Positions 11,059-19,950 of a stretch of 54,820 nucleotides of DNA are shown one piece after another. Source of the stretch: an uncultured Helicobacter sp. (GTDB lineage: Bacteria > Campylobacterota > Campylobacteria > Campylobacterales > Helicobacteraceae); the NCBI RefSeq assembly GCF_947367035.1, contig NZ_CANBCA010000012.1, positions 1-54,820 of the forward strand, written 5' to 3'. Under the pieces are notes generated by a model that searched no databases, was not told the DNA's origin, and saw only the letters and a program-made list of their open reading frames with translations. Within the stretch, counting starts at the first letter, position 1, and every line of letters begins with the position of its first letter. A program made the translations under genes and the position numbers.

Positions 11059-11412
11059 ATGCGAATTTTAATGATTTTTTGTTTGGTATTTTGTATTCAA
11101 ATATGGAGTAATGATATTGAAAATACTTTAAAAACCTTGAATCTAACTCCCAAGATACAAGAAAGATTAAAAAGTGCAATGGTGGAGTTTTATGCAGAGA
11201 AACACGCCTATCAACAAAACGTTTATCGTATTCGGAATAGATTATTGCTAGACTTAAAAAATAAATCCAAAGTAGATTTGGAGCGATATAAACAAGCATT
11301 CAAAGAAGTGAGTGATGAATATATAGAAGCTAGAATTATATTTTATCATTCCATAGTAGAAATTTTAGATACAGAGCAAATGAATAAACTTTTAGAAAAG
11401 ATTTGGGAGTAG
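11059..11412 (+). CDS. Small periplasmic helical protein, possibly Spy/CpxP-like
   Basis: A 117-residue protein with a cleavable signal peptide (hydrophobic MRILMIFCLVFCIQIW, then SND). The rest is almost entirely charged helix. Near the end LDTEQMNKL recalls the LTxxQ motif of Spy/CpxP periplasmic chaperones and metal-resistance sensors, but the match is weak. It is the first gene of a unit with a response regulator and a histidine kinase; the regulator ATG follows the stop after 3 bases. In other proteobacteria such small proteins often modulate the adjacent sensor kinase. I infer the same here with low certainty. Confidence 0.65.
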   Translation: MRILMIFCLVFCIQIWSNDIENTLKTLNLTPKIQERLKSAMVEFYAEKHAYQQNVYRIRNRLLLDLKNKSKVDLERYKQAFKEVSDEYIEARIIFYHSIVEILDTEQMNKLLEKIWE

Positions 11413-11415
11413 TTG

Positions 11416-12084
11416 ATGTATAAGATTTTGCTTGTAGAAGATGATTTAGAAATGCAGAAATTATTAGTAGATTATTTGCGCCAAAGCGGTATGGAAGTCT
11501 TGGCAACGGATAGTCCAAATACAGCGTTAGATTGGGTTAAAAATAAAAGTGGATTTCATTTAGCAGTGTTAGATATTATGTTACCTGAAATGGACGGATT
11601 AGAATTGTGTCAAAAATTGCGTAAAATTAGCGATATGCCTATTATTATGTCTTCAGCACGTGCAGATATTAGTAGCAAAATTTTAGGATTTGAACGAGGA
11701 GCAGATGATTACTTAGCAAAATCTTATGAACCCATTGAACTTGTTGCGCGAATTAATGCCTTATTAAAGCGATATTCACAACACAAAAGTGTGCGATATG
11801 GAGATTTGGAAGTAGATATTGATAAACGCAAAGTAAAAATCGCAGATTATAATGTAGAATTGACACCAGCAGAATTTGAGATTCTAAGCTTGTTGATTGG
11901 ACACAAAGGAAAGCCTTATTCACGTGAATCTCTAGCTCAAGCAATTTCTAGCATTGCCCCAGATTCCTCTTTACGAAGCATTGATACACATATTAGGAAT
12001 TTAAGAATAAAATTAGGTGATGATGCAAAAACACCTAAATATATTCAATCTATTTGGGGGATTGGTTATAAGTTTTGTGATTAA
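11416..12084 (+). CDS. OmpR-family response regulator
   Basis: DNA-binding response regulator of 222 residues. The receiver domain (about 1-118) has the acidic pair in LVEDD, the phospho-acceptor Asp53 in VLDIMLPEMDG and the conserved Lys in DDYLAKSYEP. The winged-helix output domain follows (about 125-222), with DTHIRNLRIKLGDD as recognition helix and the closing IWGIGYKF. The ATG at 11416 fits the GGGAG site; an adjacent TTG at 11413 is too close. The partner kinase gene follows after 24 bases. I do not equate it with a named H. pylori or Campylobacter system. Confidence 0.93.
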   Translation: MYKILLVEDDLEMQKLLVDYLRQSGMEVLATDSPNTALDWVKNKSGFHLAVLDIMLPEMDGLELCQKLRKISDMPIIMSSARADISSKILGFERGADDYLAKSYEPIELVARINALLKRYSQHKSVRYGDLEVDIDKRKVKIADYNVELTPAEFEILSLLIGHKGKPYSRESLAQAISSIAPDSSLRSIDTHIRNLRIKLGDDAKTPKYIQSIWGIGYKFCD

Positions 12085-12108
12085 ATCTTTTTAAAGGGAT
12101 AATTTAAA

Positions 12109-13437
12109 ATGAAAGATGAGTTGAAAATCCGAGGTTTCATTCCTCCTCTTTTTGTGCAAATTTATCTTTTATTTATTGTTTCTATTGGTATTAGTGGGAC
12201 GATTATCTATTTAATTAATGTTAATAATCTAAAAAAAAATGAAGAAGCAATTCTTTCTAAAACAACTTTTTTAGCTCAACAATCTTTATTAGAGTTTATT
12301 AGCGGCAACACAATACGTTTGCGTGAGATTGTAACAAACAACCATTACAAAATCGTGCGTCAAATGCCAAAAAATGCAACGATATTATTAGAGAATCACG
12401 ATTCTTTTGTAGAAATGAAGATTTTTAAGTTTGAAAGTCATTATGGCTTTGACTTAGAATACTTAGGAATGAATTTTGTTGCATTAAGAGATTACGAAGT
12501 GGAATTGTCTATGGATAGTGGTTTGAATTTATGGATTCTTTTAGATTTTTTAATACAGCTTTTAACCTTTGCAATTCTTTTAGTGTCTTTGTATCCTTTA
12601 AAGATTTTGCGAAGTGCTTTGCAAGAATTTACAAAAGGAAATTATAAAATTAAGATTCCAGTGCCAAAAGAGCCACAACAAGCGCAGTTGGCATTGAGTT
12701 TTAATGCGATGAGTGTAAAGATTTCTAAACTGATGATGGCACGAGAGTTTGTGCTAAGAAATATCGGACACGAACTAAAGACACCAATTTCTAAAGCAAA
12801 ACTCGCATTAGAAATGATGCCAGAAAATTTACAAAAACCTCTTGTAATGAGATGTGTTCGTAATTTGGATAATCTTACAAGTCAGATTTTGACTTTTGAG
12901 AAAATTCAAGAGGGAGGAGATTTACTTGTATGGAGTAAGTTTGATGTGGAAACATTGATTGTGGAGACTTTACAACATTTATTTTTAGAAGAAGAGGAAT
13001 TAGAAATTGACATTGAGGAGAATTTCAAAATCAATGGAGATTTGCAGTTTCTCTCTATTGCTTTAAAGAATTTAATTGGAAATGCAAAAAAATATAAAAG
13101 CAATGGAAAGATTATTGTACAAGCAAAATTAGAAAAAGGGCTTGAAAATATAATAACTTGGGGTTTAATGTCAGGAGTTAATGAATCTTTTGCGATAAGT
13201 GTTAGTAATTTTGGCGCACCCTTAAAACAACCCATTAATTATTATTTTGAGCCTTTTTCACGCGAAGATACCCACGCTTTGATTCAAGGCTATGGGCTTG
13301 GGCTTGGAATTTTAAAGGGTATTTTAGAATTACACCATTTAGGATTTGGTTATGTTTATGAGAAAAATCAAGTAAATGAAAACTCAGTAGAGGGGATTCA
13401 TCACTTTAAAATTATCTTTCCAAAAGGAGTAGAATAA
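12109..13437 (+). CDS. Sensor histidine kinase
   Basis: Membrane histidine kinase of 442 residues, partner of the preceding regulator. One transmembrane segment lies at about 14-37 and another at about 142-165, enclosing a ~100-residue periplasmic sensor domain. A HAMP-like linker follows, then the H-box NIGHELKTPISKAK with His221, an N-box near LKNLIGNAKKY, and a G-box with GYGLGLGI. Its stop overlaps the Ppx/GppA start (TAATG), so the phosphatase gene is translationally coupled. An A9 run at 12231-12239, early in the gene, could slip in replication. The stimulus is unknown; the periplasmic protein encoded upstream suggests envelope or metal stress. Confidence 0.92.
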   Translation: MKDELKIRGFIPPLFVQIYLLFIVSIGISGTIIYLINVNNLKKNEEAILSKTTFLAQQSLLEFISGNTIRLREIVTNNHYKIVRQMPKNATILLENHDSFVEMKIFKFESHYGFDLEYLGMNFVALRDYEVELSMDSGLNLWILLDFLIQLLTFAILLVSLYPLKILRSALQEFTKGNYKIKIPVPKEPQQAQLALSFNAMSVKISKLMMAREFVLRNIGHELKTPISKAKLALEMMPENLQKPLVMRCVRNLDNLTSQILTFEKIQEGGDLLVWSKFDVETLIVETLQHLFLEEEELEIDIEENFKINGDLQFLSIALKNLIGNAKKYKSNGKIIVQAKLEKGLENIITWGLMSGVNESFAISVSNFGAPLKQPINYYFEPFSREDTHALIQGYGLGLGILKGILELHHLGFGYVYEKNQVNENSVEGIHHFKIIFPKGVE

Positions 13438-14378
13438 TGGAAATTATAGGGATTGATTTGGGGAGTAATTCTTTACGTGGAGTGAGAATCCAAGTCATAG
13501 AGAAAGAATCCCACAAGGAATTTCTATTTTTAAGTGAATATGATACAACTGTGCGCACGGCAGAGAGATTAGAAGAGAGTGGTGAAATTTGTCAAGAGGC
13601 AAAAGAGAGGATTATTCAAGGTTTGCTTACGTTAAAAAGTGCATTAAAGATTACATCACAAGATAAAGTGATTGCATTAACAACACAAGCAATGCGTAAA
13701 GCACGGAATCGTGAGGATATTTTACAAGCCATTTGGGATTCCACACAGATTCAATTTCAAGTGATTTCAGGAGCACAAGAAGCACAAATTACTGCTCTTG
13801 CTCCAAAAATTGCAGTGCAAAAAATTGCAAGAACAAATCCAAAATACCAACAAGATTGTTTTTTGCTTGTAGATATGGGAGGAGCAAGTAGTGAGTTTAT
13901 CCTCTGTGGAGAGGATATGGATTTAGCAAAAAGCTTTGAGATTGGAATCATTAGCGCAAAAGACCGCTATAAGAGTATAGAAAACCTATTAAAACATAAA
14001 GAAGAGTTTTTGAAGCCAATCCTTGCATTTATACAAGAATGTGCTAAAAAAGGCAAAAAAGCACATTTTATGATGGCAAATAGTGGAACACCTACAATGG
14101 TATGCGCATTTAAATTGGGACTTCAAACTTACAATGCTAGAGCGATTTTTGGGCTAGAATTGACAAGAGAAGATTTTGCAATAGAACTTACAAAGTTTTT
14201 AGCACTTTCAAAAGAATCCCAAATAGGACTTGTCGGAATGTATAAAGCCGATGTCGTGCCATTTGGAATCGCATTATTTGCTTGCTTTATGGAAGCTTTA
14301 GAATTTCAAGAATGTTTAGTGATAGATGAGGGTTTGCGTGAGGGCGCAGTGATTGCACATACGCTAGGATTATTGTAG
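13437..14378 (+). CDS. Ppx/GppA family phosphatase
   Basis: A 313-residue member of the exopolyphosphatase/guanosine-pentaphosphate phosphatase family (ASKHA fold), linked to polyphosphate and (p)ppGpp metabolism. The first phosphate-binding loop is GIDLGSNSLRG at residues 5-15 and the second is LVDMGGASSEFIL near residue 143. TQAMRKARN is the conserved segment in between. Sequence does not separate Ppx from GppA activity, and the protein lacks the long C-terminal extension of E. coli Ppx. It is the last gene of the two-component operon and converges on pcm. Confidence 0.88.
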   Translation: MEIIGIDLGSNSLRGVRIQVIEKESHKEFLFLSEYDTTVRTAERLEESGEICQEAKERIIQGLLTLKSALKITSQDKVIALTTQAMRKARNREDILQAIWDSTQIQFQVISGAQEAQITALAPKIAVQKIARTNPKYQQDCFLLVDMGGASSEFILCGEDMDLAKSFEIGIISAKDRYKSIENLLKHKEEFLKPILAFIQECAKKGKKAHFMMANSGTPTMVCAFKLGLQTYNARAIFGLELTREDFAIELTKFLALSKESQIGLVGMYKADVVPFGIALFACFMEALEFQECLVIDEGLREGAVIAHTLGLL

Positions 14379-14418
14379 TAGAATCTAAAGCGAATTTAAA
14401 AAGATTCAAGATAGTTAA

Positions 14419-15057
14419 TTAGGATTCTTTATCTAGTCCATTTAAGACGGGGACAAATACACAATGTTCTAGCTCCTCTCTTTGATTTAAGATTCCGTTG
14501 TGTTTGATAAAACGCGTAATGATTTGGGCATTGCCTCTTTCTATAGGTGCGATGAGGATTCCATCTTCACCTAATTGCGCAACAAGACTTTGAGGAATTT
14601 CTTTAATAGAAGCAGAAAAAAGGATTCTATCATAAGGAGCATAAGTATTCCAGCCATTTTGTCCATCATCTAACTTGGTGTTAATGTTAGAAATATTGCA
14701 CTTTTTGATACGCATTCTTGCTTCTAATAAGAGCTTTTCAATGCGTTCAATACTAAAAACTCTGCGAATAAGTTTGCTAAGAATTGCAGCTTGATAGCCA
14801 CTGCCACAACCAATTTCTAGCACAGAATCCGCACCTTCGCATTGTAGGTATTCTGTCATTTTTGCTACAGTCAAGGGAGAGCTAATCCATTGACTAGCTC
14901 CCATAGGGAGTGCGTCAAGCGTATAAGCAAGATGGGTAAAGCCACTAGGAACAAAAATCTCACGATTCACGCTTAAAAAAGCTTTTTCAACTAATGGGCT
15001 AAGAGAGAATCTCTTAGAGATTTCAAGCACCATATTGGCGGTTTTTAAGGATTGCAT
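14419..15057 (-). CDS. pcm: Protein-L-isoaspartate O-methyltransferase
   Basis: Repairs aged proteins by methylating L-isoaspartyl residues with SAM. The 212-residue protein has the family loop MGASQWISSPLTVAKM and the SAM motif I, VLEIGCGSGYQAAILSKL, near residue 77. Post-motif FSIERIEKLL and the DDGQNGW segment follow. The ATG at 15057 lies inside the end of the nitrilase-like gene (13-base overlap) and lacks its own strong ribosome binding site, so translation is probably coupled. In H. pylori pcm is likewise next to the ribonucleotide reductase beta gene, as I recall. Confidence 0.93.
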   Translation of the reverse strand: MQSLKTANMVLEISKRFSLSPLVEKAFLSVNREIFVPSGFTHLAYTLDALPMGASQWISSPLTVAKMTEYLQCEGADSVLEIGCGSGYQAAILSKLIRRVFSIERIEKLLLEARMRIKKCNISNINTKLDDGQNGWNTYAPYDRILFSASIKEIPQSLVAQLGEDGILIAPIERGNAQIITRFIKHNGILNQREELEHCVFVPVLNGLDKES

Positions 15058-15788
15058 ATTGTTTTACTAAGCCCAATGTCAATGAATTTGCGCGCTTGAG
15101 TAATTTCATTAAAGTTCGCGTGCAAAGTAATCACTTCTTGGCTGTCTTCTTTGGTTGCATAGCCAAAAGGCGAGATGATTGCACTTCCTTTTGCGCAAGT
15201 ATCGTTTGCTCCACTACTTGCAATAACAAAGCTTTGTGTGGTAATGGCTAGAGCTTTGCAGAGAGTTTCAAAGTTATCTTTGCGCTCTTTTCCCCATTGT
15301 GCTGGAACAAAGATCATATCGCAACCTTTGACGCGTTGCCAAAGATCAATAAAGCGCAACTCAAAGCAGTTAATTGCTCCACATAAAAGCCCATCAATTT
15401 CAAAAGGTGCAATTTCTTCTAAATCCCCGCTTTGAAAATGTAAATGTTCATTACCTAATGGAAAAAGTTTGTGTTTGCTTTGTTTGTGTAGCAATTCTCC
15501 TTTGTGAAAAACTTTTAAATTATTATAAAATCCCTCACGATATTTTTCAATCATTGTTAGGATAATTGTCCTATCACAACAAAGACGCAAGAGCGATTCT
15601 GTTGCGACTTTGGCAAACTCCGCTGCTTCGTCCATTCTCTGATAACAAAAGTTTGTTAAGCAAACTTCTGGTGCTAAAATGATAGAATTGCTCTCGCAAT
15701 TTAAAATGAGATTCTTTAAATGCGCCAAGTTTTCTTCAAAATTTTGCTTTGTTTTAAGCTGTAATGAATAAAGTTGTTTAGAAATCAT
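15045..15788 (-). CDS. Carbon-nitrogen hydrolase (nitrilase superfamily)
   Basis: A 247-residue amidase-like enzyme that cleaves non-peptide C-N bonds. The catalytic triad is visible: Glu in [11 protein letters not shown] near residue 42, Lys in [10 protein letters not shown] near residue 111, and Cys in [10 protein letters not shown] near residue 142. The substrate is unknown; omega-amidase-type and carbamoyl-type activities are both possible. The start is uncertain between ATG 15788 and TTG 15791. GGGAG lies 11 bases before the ATG and 8 before the TTG. It overlaps nrdB upstream and pcm downstream, in a three-gene overlapping chain. Confidence 0.85.
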   Translation of the reverse strand: MISKQLYSLQLKTKQNFEENLAHLKNLILNCESNSIILAPEVCLTNFCYQRMDEAAEFAKVATESLLRLCCDRTIILTMIEKYREGFYNNLKVFHKGELLHKQSKHKLFPLGNEHLHFQSGDLEEIAPFEIDGLLCGAINCFELRFIDLWQRVKGCDMIFVPAQWGKERKDNFETLCKALAITTQSFVIASSGANDTCAKGSAIISPFGYATKEDSQEVITLHANFNEITQARKFIDIGLSKTICNP

Positions 15789-16803
15789 CAAAATTTATAC
15801 TCCCTTTTGCGTAATTGGTTACATTTCCTTCAAAAAAATTCGTTTTTTGTTCATTAAAAGAGCTAAAAGAATCTACCCATTTAATAGGGTGTTTGGCATT
15901 ATAAAGCGGGGGGAAACCCACACGCTTTAATCTATCATCAGCTAAGTAACAAATATATTCGTGAATAATTTCAGTTGTAAGTCCTAAGATTTGCCCTTGT
16001 GTAATGTATTCTCCCCAATTTGATTCAACTTTTACAGCTTCTCTAAACATTTCAATAACTTCTTCTATTAAATTTTTAGTAAAAGATTGTGGCATTTCTT
16101 TTTTAAGTGCATTAATCATATTTTGAAATAATAATAAATGTGTAACTTCATCTCTTTGAATAAAGCGAATCATTTGAGCACTTCCTAACATTTTCCCACT
16201 TCTAGCAAGGGTATAAAAAAAGGTAAATCCACTATAAAAATAAATTCCTTCTAAGATTTGGTTTGCAAACATCGCTTTAATGAGTGTATATTCTGTAGGA
16301 TTAATGGCTAATTCCTCATAAACATTGGCAATATAATCATTTTTATTTTTTAATTTAATATCATTTCGCCACATCTCATAAATTTCATCAGTATTAGCTG
16401 AAATAGATTCTACCATTACAGCATAGCTTTGAGAATGCAATGCTTCTTCAAAAGATTGACGCACTAAAATTAAATTAATTTCTGGACTTGTAATATAAGG
16501 ATTCACATTATCAATTAAATTATTAGTTTGCAAAGAATCCATAAAAATTAATTGAGCTAAAGCTCTATCATAACCGATTTTTTCTTCTGGTGTCAAACCA
16601 TCTGTATAATCCCGTTTGTCTTGTGTCATATTCACTTCTTCTGGAAACCAAGAGTTTGCAAGCATTACTTTCCATAAATTATAAGCCCATTGGTATTTAA
16701 TTTTATTTAATTCAAAAATACTTGTAGGATTTCCACCAAAAATTTTTCTTTCATTAACACTTTCTTGTGAGTTTGGATTATAAATTTTTTTGCGGTTAAT
16801 CAT
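15778..16803 (-). CDS. nrdB: Class I ribonucleoside-diphosphate reductase, beta subunit
   Basis: Supplies the tyrosyl radical for aerobic dNTP synthesis with the NrdA alpha subunit. The 341 residues carry the di-iron ligands, with a first Glu/Asp in FMDSLQTNN, the E-x2-H pair in [14 protein letters not shown] and the second E-x2-H pair in [10 protein letters not shown]. The radical Tyr follows His by four residues, as in E. coli Tyr122. The C-terminal tail (about 320-341, ending SINFDDF) is the expected NrdA-docking peptide. I prefer ATG 16803 over TTG 16806 because AAGG is then 7 bases upstream. The alpha subunit is not in the window. Confidence 0.95.
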   Translation of the reverse strand: MINRKKIYNPNSQESVNERKIFGGNPTSIFELNKIKYQWAYNLWKVMLANSWFPEEVNMTQDKRDYTDGLTPEEKIGYDRALAQLIFMDSLQTNNLIDNVNPYITSPEINLILVRQSFEEALHSQSYAVMVESISANTDEIYEMWRNDIKLKNKNDYIANVYEELAINPTEYTLIKAMFANQILEGIYFYSGFTFFYTLARSGKMLGSAQMIRFIQRDEVTHLLLFQNMINALKKEMPQSFTKNLIEEVIEMFREAVKVESNWGEYITQGQILGLTTEIIHEYICYLADDRLKRVGFPPLYNAKHPIKWVDSFSSFNEQKTNFFEGNVTNYAKGSINFDDF

Positions 16804-16867
16804 CAAATTGCCTTAAATAAACATAAAATATTAAGTATAAAATAAAAGTAGAAATTATAAAATTTTA

Positions 16868-16881
16868 AAGATTTAAATCTT
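16868..16881. promoter_or_regulatory. Perfect 14-base palindrome between nrdB and copA
   Basis: AAGATTTAAATCTT lies in the 112-base divergent spacer, 35 bases before the copA ATG. It could be an operator, but it consists largely of A/T in an A/T-rich region, so chance is possible. Confidence 0.3.
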
Positions 16882-16915
16882 ATTAATTATTTATGAATCA
16901 CGCTTAAGGTAATCA

Positions 16916-19057
16916 ATGAAAATCGTTAAATTAGATGTTAGTGGAATGCATTGTAGTGCTTGTTCTTCTACGATTGAAAAAAATTTGCAAAAAATTCCAA
17001 GCATTCAAAATATTAAAATCAATGCGATTAGTGGAAGGGCAAAAATTGCCTATGATGAAACTCAAATTTCAGAATCCAAAATTATTTCACTCATTACTTC
17101 TTATGGATTTCCAGCAAGTCTTGATGATTCTAAAGAGCAAGAGATTGCTTATATTAAAGGACTAAAGCAGAAATTATGGGTTGCGATTCCTTTATTTTTA
17201 GTCATTTTTTTATTACATATGCTAGGGGTGCATAGCACTTGGAGTGGAGTGGTGCAATTAGTGCTTGCAAGTGTAGTGCAGTTTTATTGTGGTTCGCCGT
17301 TTTATCAAGGGGCGAAAAGTTTTTTTAAAACAAAATCTGCGGATATGAATGTCTTAATTGCGCTTGGCACAAGTGTAGCTTATCTGTATTCGTTGTATCT
17401 TTTCATTAGTGGTGAGAGTGGATTCTATTTTGAGGGAAGTAGTGCAGTGATTTGCTTTGTTCTCATAGGAGAATATCTCAAATCAAGTGCGAAAAGAAAA
17501 GCAAGTGATGAACTGGAGATTCTAGCCAAGCTTTTACCGGCTCAAGCAAGGTTAATCAAGGATTTCAAAGAGGAACAATGGATTGCAGTAGATAAAATAC
17601 AAAAGGGTGATAAATGTTTAGTAATAGGGGGTGAAAAGATTCCACTAGATGGTATTATCCTCTCTGGTAAGGCGGAAGTGAGTAGCGCACATCTTAATGG
17701 TGAAGAAGCGCCAAAAACATTGGAAGTAGGGGAAGAAGTTATAGGTGGGAGTTTGGTTCTTAATGGAGAGATTCTCATTCGTGCGAGTAAGGATTCTAAT
17801 GAGTTTTTTGTTTATGAAATGTTGGATTTACTTGAACTTGCGCAATCTCAAAAGCCTCCCATTGGCGCACTTGCAGATAAAATAGCAAGTATATTTGTGC
17901 CGAGTGTTGTGTTGCTTAGTCTTGTTTGTTTTGTGGTTTGGTTAGCATCTGGGCAGAGTTTGGGGTTTGCATTATCTATTGCTGCTTGTGTGCTAGTTAT
18001 CTCTTGTCCCTGCGCACTTGGACTTGCTGTGCCTTTAGCGATTGTGTGTGCAAGTATGAGGGCAAAAAAGGCAGAGATTCTCATAAAATCTCCAGAAATT
18101 TATGAAAAAGCTAAGAAGATTAAAACAATTGTGTTTGACAAAACAGGCACATTAACAAAAGGCGAGATTGTCGTCCAAGAATTTAAAATTTTATCCACTG
18201 ATTATTCTAAAGATTTTATTTTAGGTTTGATTTATGCGATGCAGAGTAACAATCCTCACCCGATTGCTAAGGCAATTTTGAACTTTGCTAAAGATTCAAC
18301 TACTATAAGCTTGGAATCCAAAAACTATGAAATAGGCAAGGGAGTGCAAGCAAGATTAAATAATACAAACTATTTTTTAGGTTCATTAGAATGGGTGGAA
18401 TCTCTATGTGCAAGACAATTACAAGAGATTCCACGCGAGAATTGTATTGCACTTGGAGGGGAAGAGGAGATTTTAGCACTCTTTTATTTGCAAGATTCTA
18501 TTAAAACGAATGCTAGAGCTACGATTGAGGCTTTAAAAATGCGTGGAGTGGAATCCGTGATTTTAAGCGGAGATAATGAGGCAAGTGTGGCAAAAGTGGC
18601 AAAAGAACTTGGAATCACACAATTTTTTGCTAGTGTCAATCCACAGCAAAAAGCAGAAACAATCACCCATTTAGCACAAAATGGCGCAGTTTGTTTTGTG
18701 GGAGATGGGATTAATGATGCCCTTGCATTAAAAGAAGCAAGTTTTGGAATCTCTTTCACACAAGCGACAGAATTAGCTCAAGAAGTGGGAGATGTTTTGT
18801 TGCTTAAAGAGGATTTATGGGGAATCGTGGAAGTCTTTGATGTAGCCAATGCAACTTTGACAAACATTAGACAAAATTTATTTTTTGCATATATTTATAA
18901 TATTGTTTTGATTCCTGTGGCGGCAGGGGTGCTTTATCCTTATTTTGGAATCGTTTTACAACCTCATTATGCCGGAGCAGCAATGGCTGTAAGCTCACTA
19001 AGTGTAGTTACAAATGCGCTTAGAATTTCGCGTTTAAGGCTTAAATGTTGCGCTTAA
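16916..19057 (+). CDS. copA: Copper-translocating P-type ATPase CopA
   Basis: P1B ATPase exporting Cu(I) across the inner membrane. In order it has an N-terminal metal-binding domain with GMHCSAC (residues 10-16), paired transmembrane helices, the actuator domain with the TGE-equivalent LNGEEAP, the CPC metal site in ISCPCALGLAVPLA near residue 366, the phosphorylation site DKTGTLTKG near residue 409, the HP motif in NNPHPIAKA, the hinge VGDGINDALAL, and two final helices. The CPC motif supports monovalent copper as substrate. The 713 residues are typical. The end overlaps the flgA start by 13 bases. Confidence 0.95.
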   Translation: MKIVKLDVSGMHCSACSSTIEKNLQKIPSIQNIKINAISGRAKIAYDETQISESKIISLITSYGFPASLDDSKEQEIAYIKGLKQKLWVAIPLFLVIFLLHMLGVHSTWSGVVQLVLASVVQFYCGSPFYQGAKSFFKTKSADMNVLIALGTSVAYLYSLYLFISGESGFYFEGSSAVICFVLIGEYLKSSAKRKASDELEILAKLLPAQARLIKDFKEEQWIAVDKIQKGDKCLVIGGEKIPLDGIILSGKAEVSSAHLNGEEAPKTLEVGEEVIGGSLVLNGEILIRASKDSNEFFVYEMLDLLELAQSQKPPIGALADKIASIFVPSVVLLSLVCFVVWLASGQSLGFALSIAACVLVISCPCALGLAVPLAIVCASMRAKKAEILIKSPEIYEKAKKIKTIVFDKTGTLTKGEIVVQEFKILSTDYSKDFILGLIYAMQSNNPHPIAKAILNFAKDSTTISLESKNYEIGKGVQARLNNTNYFLGSLEWVESLCARQLQEIPRENCIALGGEEEILALFYLQDSIKTNARATIEALKMRGVESVILSGDNEASVAKVAKELGITQFFASVNPQQKAETITHLAQNGAVCFVGDGINDALALKEASFGISFTQATELAQEVGDVLLLKEDLWGIVEVFDVANATLTNIRQNLFFAYIYNIVLIPVAAGVLYPYFGIVLQPHYAGAAMAVSSLSVVTNALRISRLRLKCCA

Positions 19058-19950
19058 TTTTCATTCTTTTATTTTTTGCGAATTGGGTTTATCCACTTCC
19101 TTATTCTGTGCTAGAGGCAGAATATAGATTTAAGAATCAGACGATTTATGCTAAAGATTTATTACCTGATTTACAAAACAACTTTTTACTTTTTGAGATT
19201 CCTAAAAGTATCAATAGCTATCAAGTTAAAAGCTCTCAAATCGTTGAAAAATTTGCAAATGAGGGAATCTCTGTGGGAGCGAAAGCGCCAATTATTACTT
19301 TTAAACGCATAGTTGGAGGAGAAATTGAGGGGATTAGGAAATATATTTTAGCAGAGTTTTTGCGTGAATATCAGCAAAATAAGATTAAAGTAGATGCAGT
19401 GCATTTAGAACAGATTACGCCAATAGATTTTAACGAGGAAGCAATTGTGTCTATTGACTTTCACTCTAAGCTTCTTAAACGTAGGGAGGGGAGCTTTGAT
19501 ATAGTTGTGCAAGAAAAGAATGGGGAGAAACTAAGGAATCGTAAAGTTTATTTCAAATATGCAATAGATGCGACTTTGCAAGCTATTCAAACAAGTGAAG
19601 CGATTAGTGGAAGACAAAGTATTAATCACCATAATGCACGTTTGATTCGGATTCCTTTTGAACGAATCAGTAGTGCACTGATGAAAGAAAGCGAAATGGG
19701 CAAAGTAGCAGTGCGTTCTTATACGCCAAAGGATATTATTGTTACGCAAGATCGCTTGATTCTTAAACGTGTAGTAAAAAAGGGAGATAAGATTTCCATT
19801 AGTGTTACAGAGGAGGGTATATTGCTAGAGTTTATATTAGAAGCACAAAAAGATGGTGCGATAGGAGATGTGATTAAAGCACGTGCTTTACAAGGAAAGA
19901 AAACTTATGAAGTAGAGATTATAGAAGCAGGAAGAGGGCGGTTGCTATGA
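19045..19950 (+). CDS. flgA: Flagellar basal-body P-ring formation protein FlgA
   Basis: Periplasmic chaperone for assembly of the flagellar P ring. The 301-residue protein starts with a signal peptide (LRLIFILLFFANWVYPLP). The C-terminal SAF/FlgA-like domain (about 180-300) includes the phrase KGDKISISVTEEGILLEF and the typical KARALQGKKTYEVEI ending. The gene starts inside copA (13-base overlap) and its stop overlaps ubiX (ATGA). It is therefore expressed from the copA transcript rather than with other flagellar genes. flgA next to ubiX is also the arrangement I recall in H. pylori. Confidence 0.88.
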   Translation: MLRLIFILLFFANWVYPLPYSVLEAEYRFKNQTIYAKDLLPDLQNNFLLFEIPKSINSYQVKSSQIVEKFANEGISVGAKAPIITFKRIVGGEIEGIRKYILAEFLREYQQNKIKVDAVHLEQITPIDFNEEAIVSIDFHSKLLKRREGSFDIVVQEKNGEKLRNRKVYFKYAIDATLQAIQTSEAISGRQSINHHNARLIRIPFERISSALMKESEMGKVAVRSYTPKDIIVTQDRLILKRVVKKGDKISISVTEEGILLEFILEAQKDGAIGDVIKARALQGKKTYEVEIIEAGRGRLL

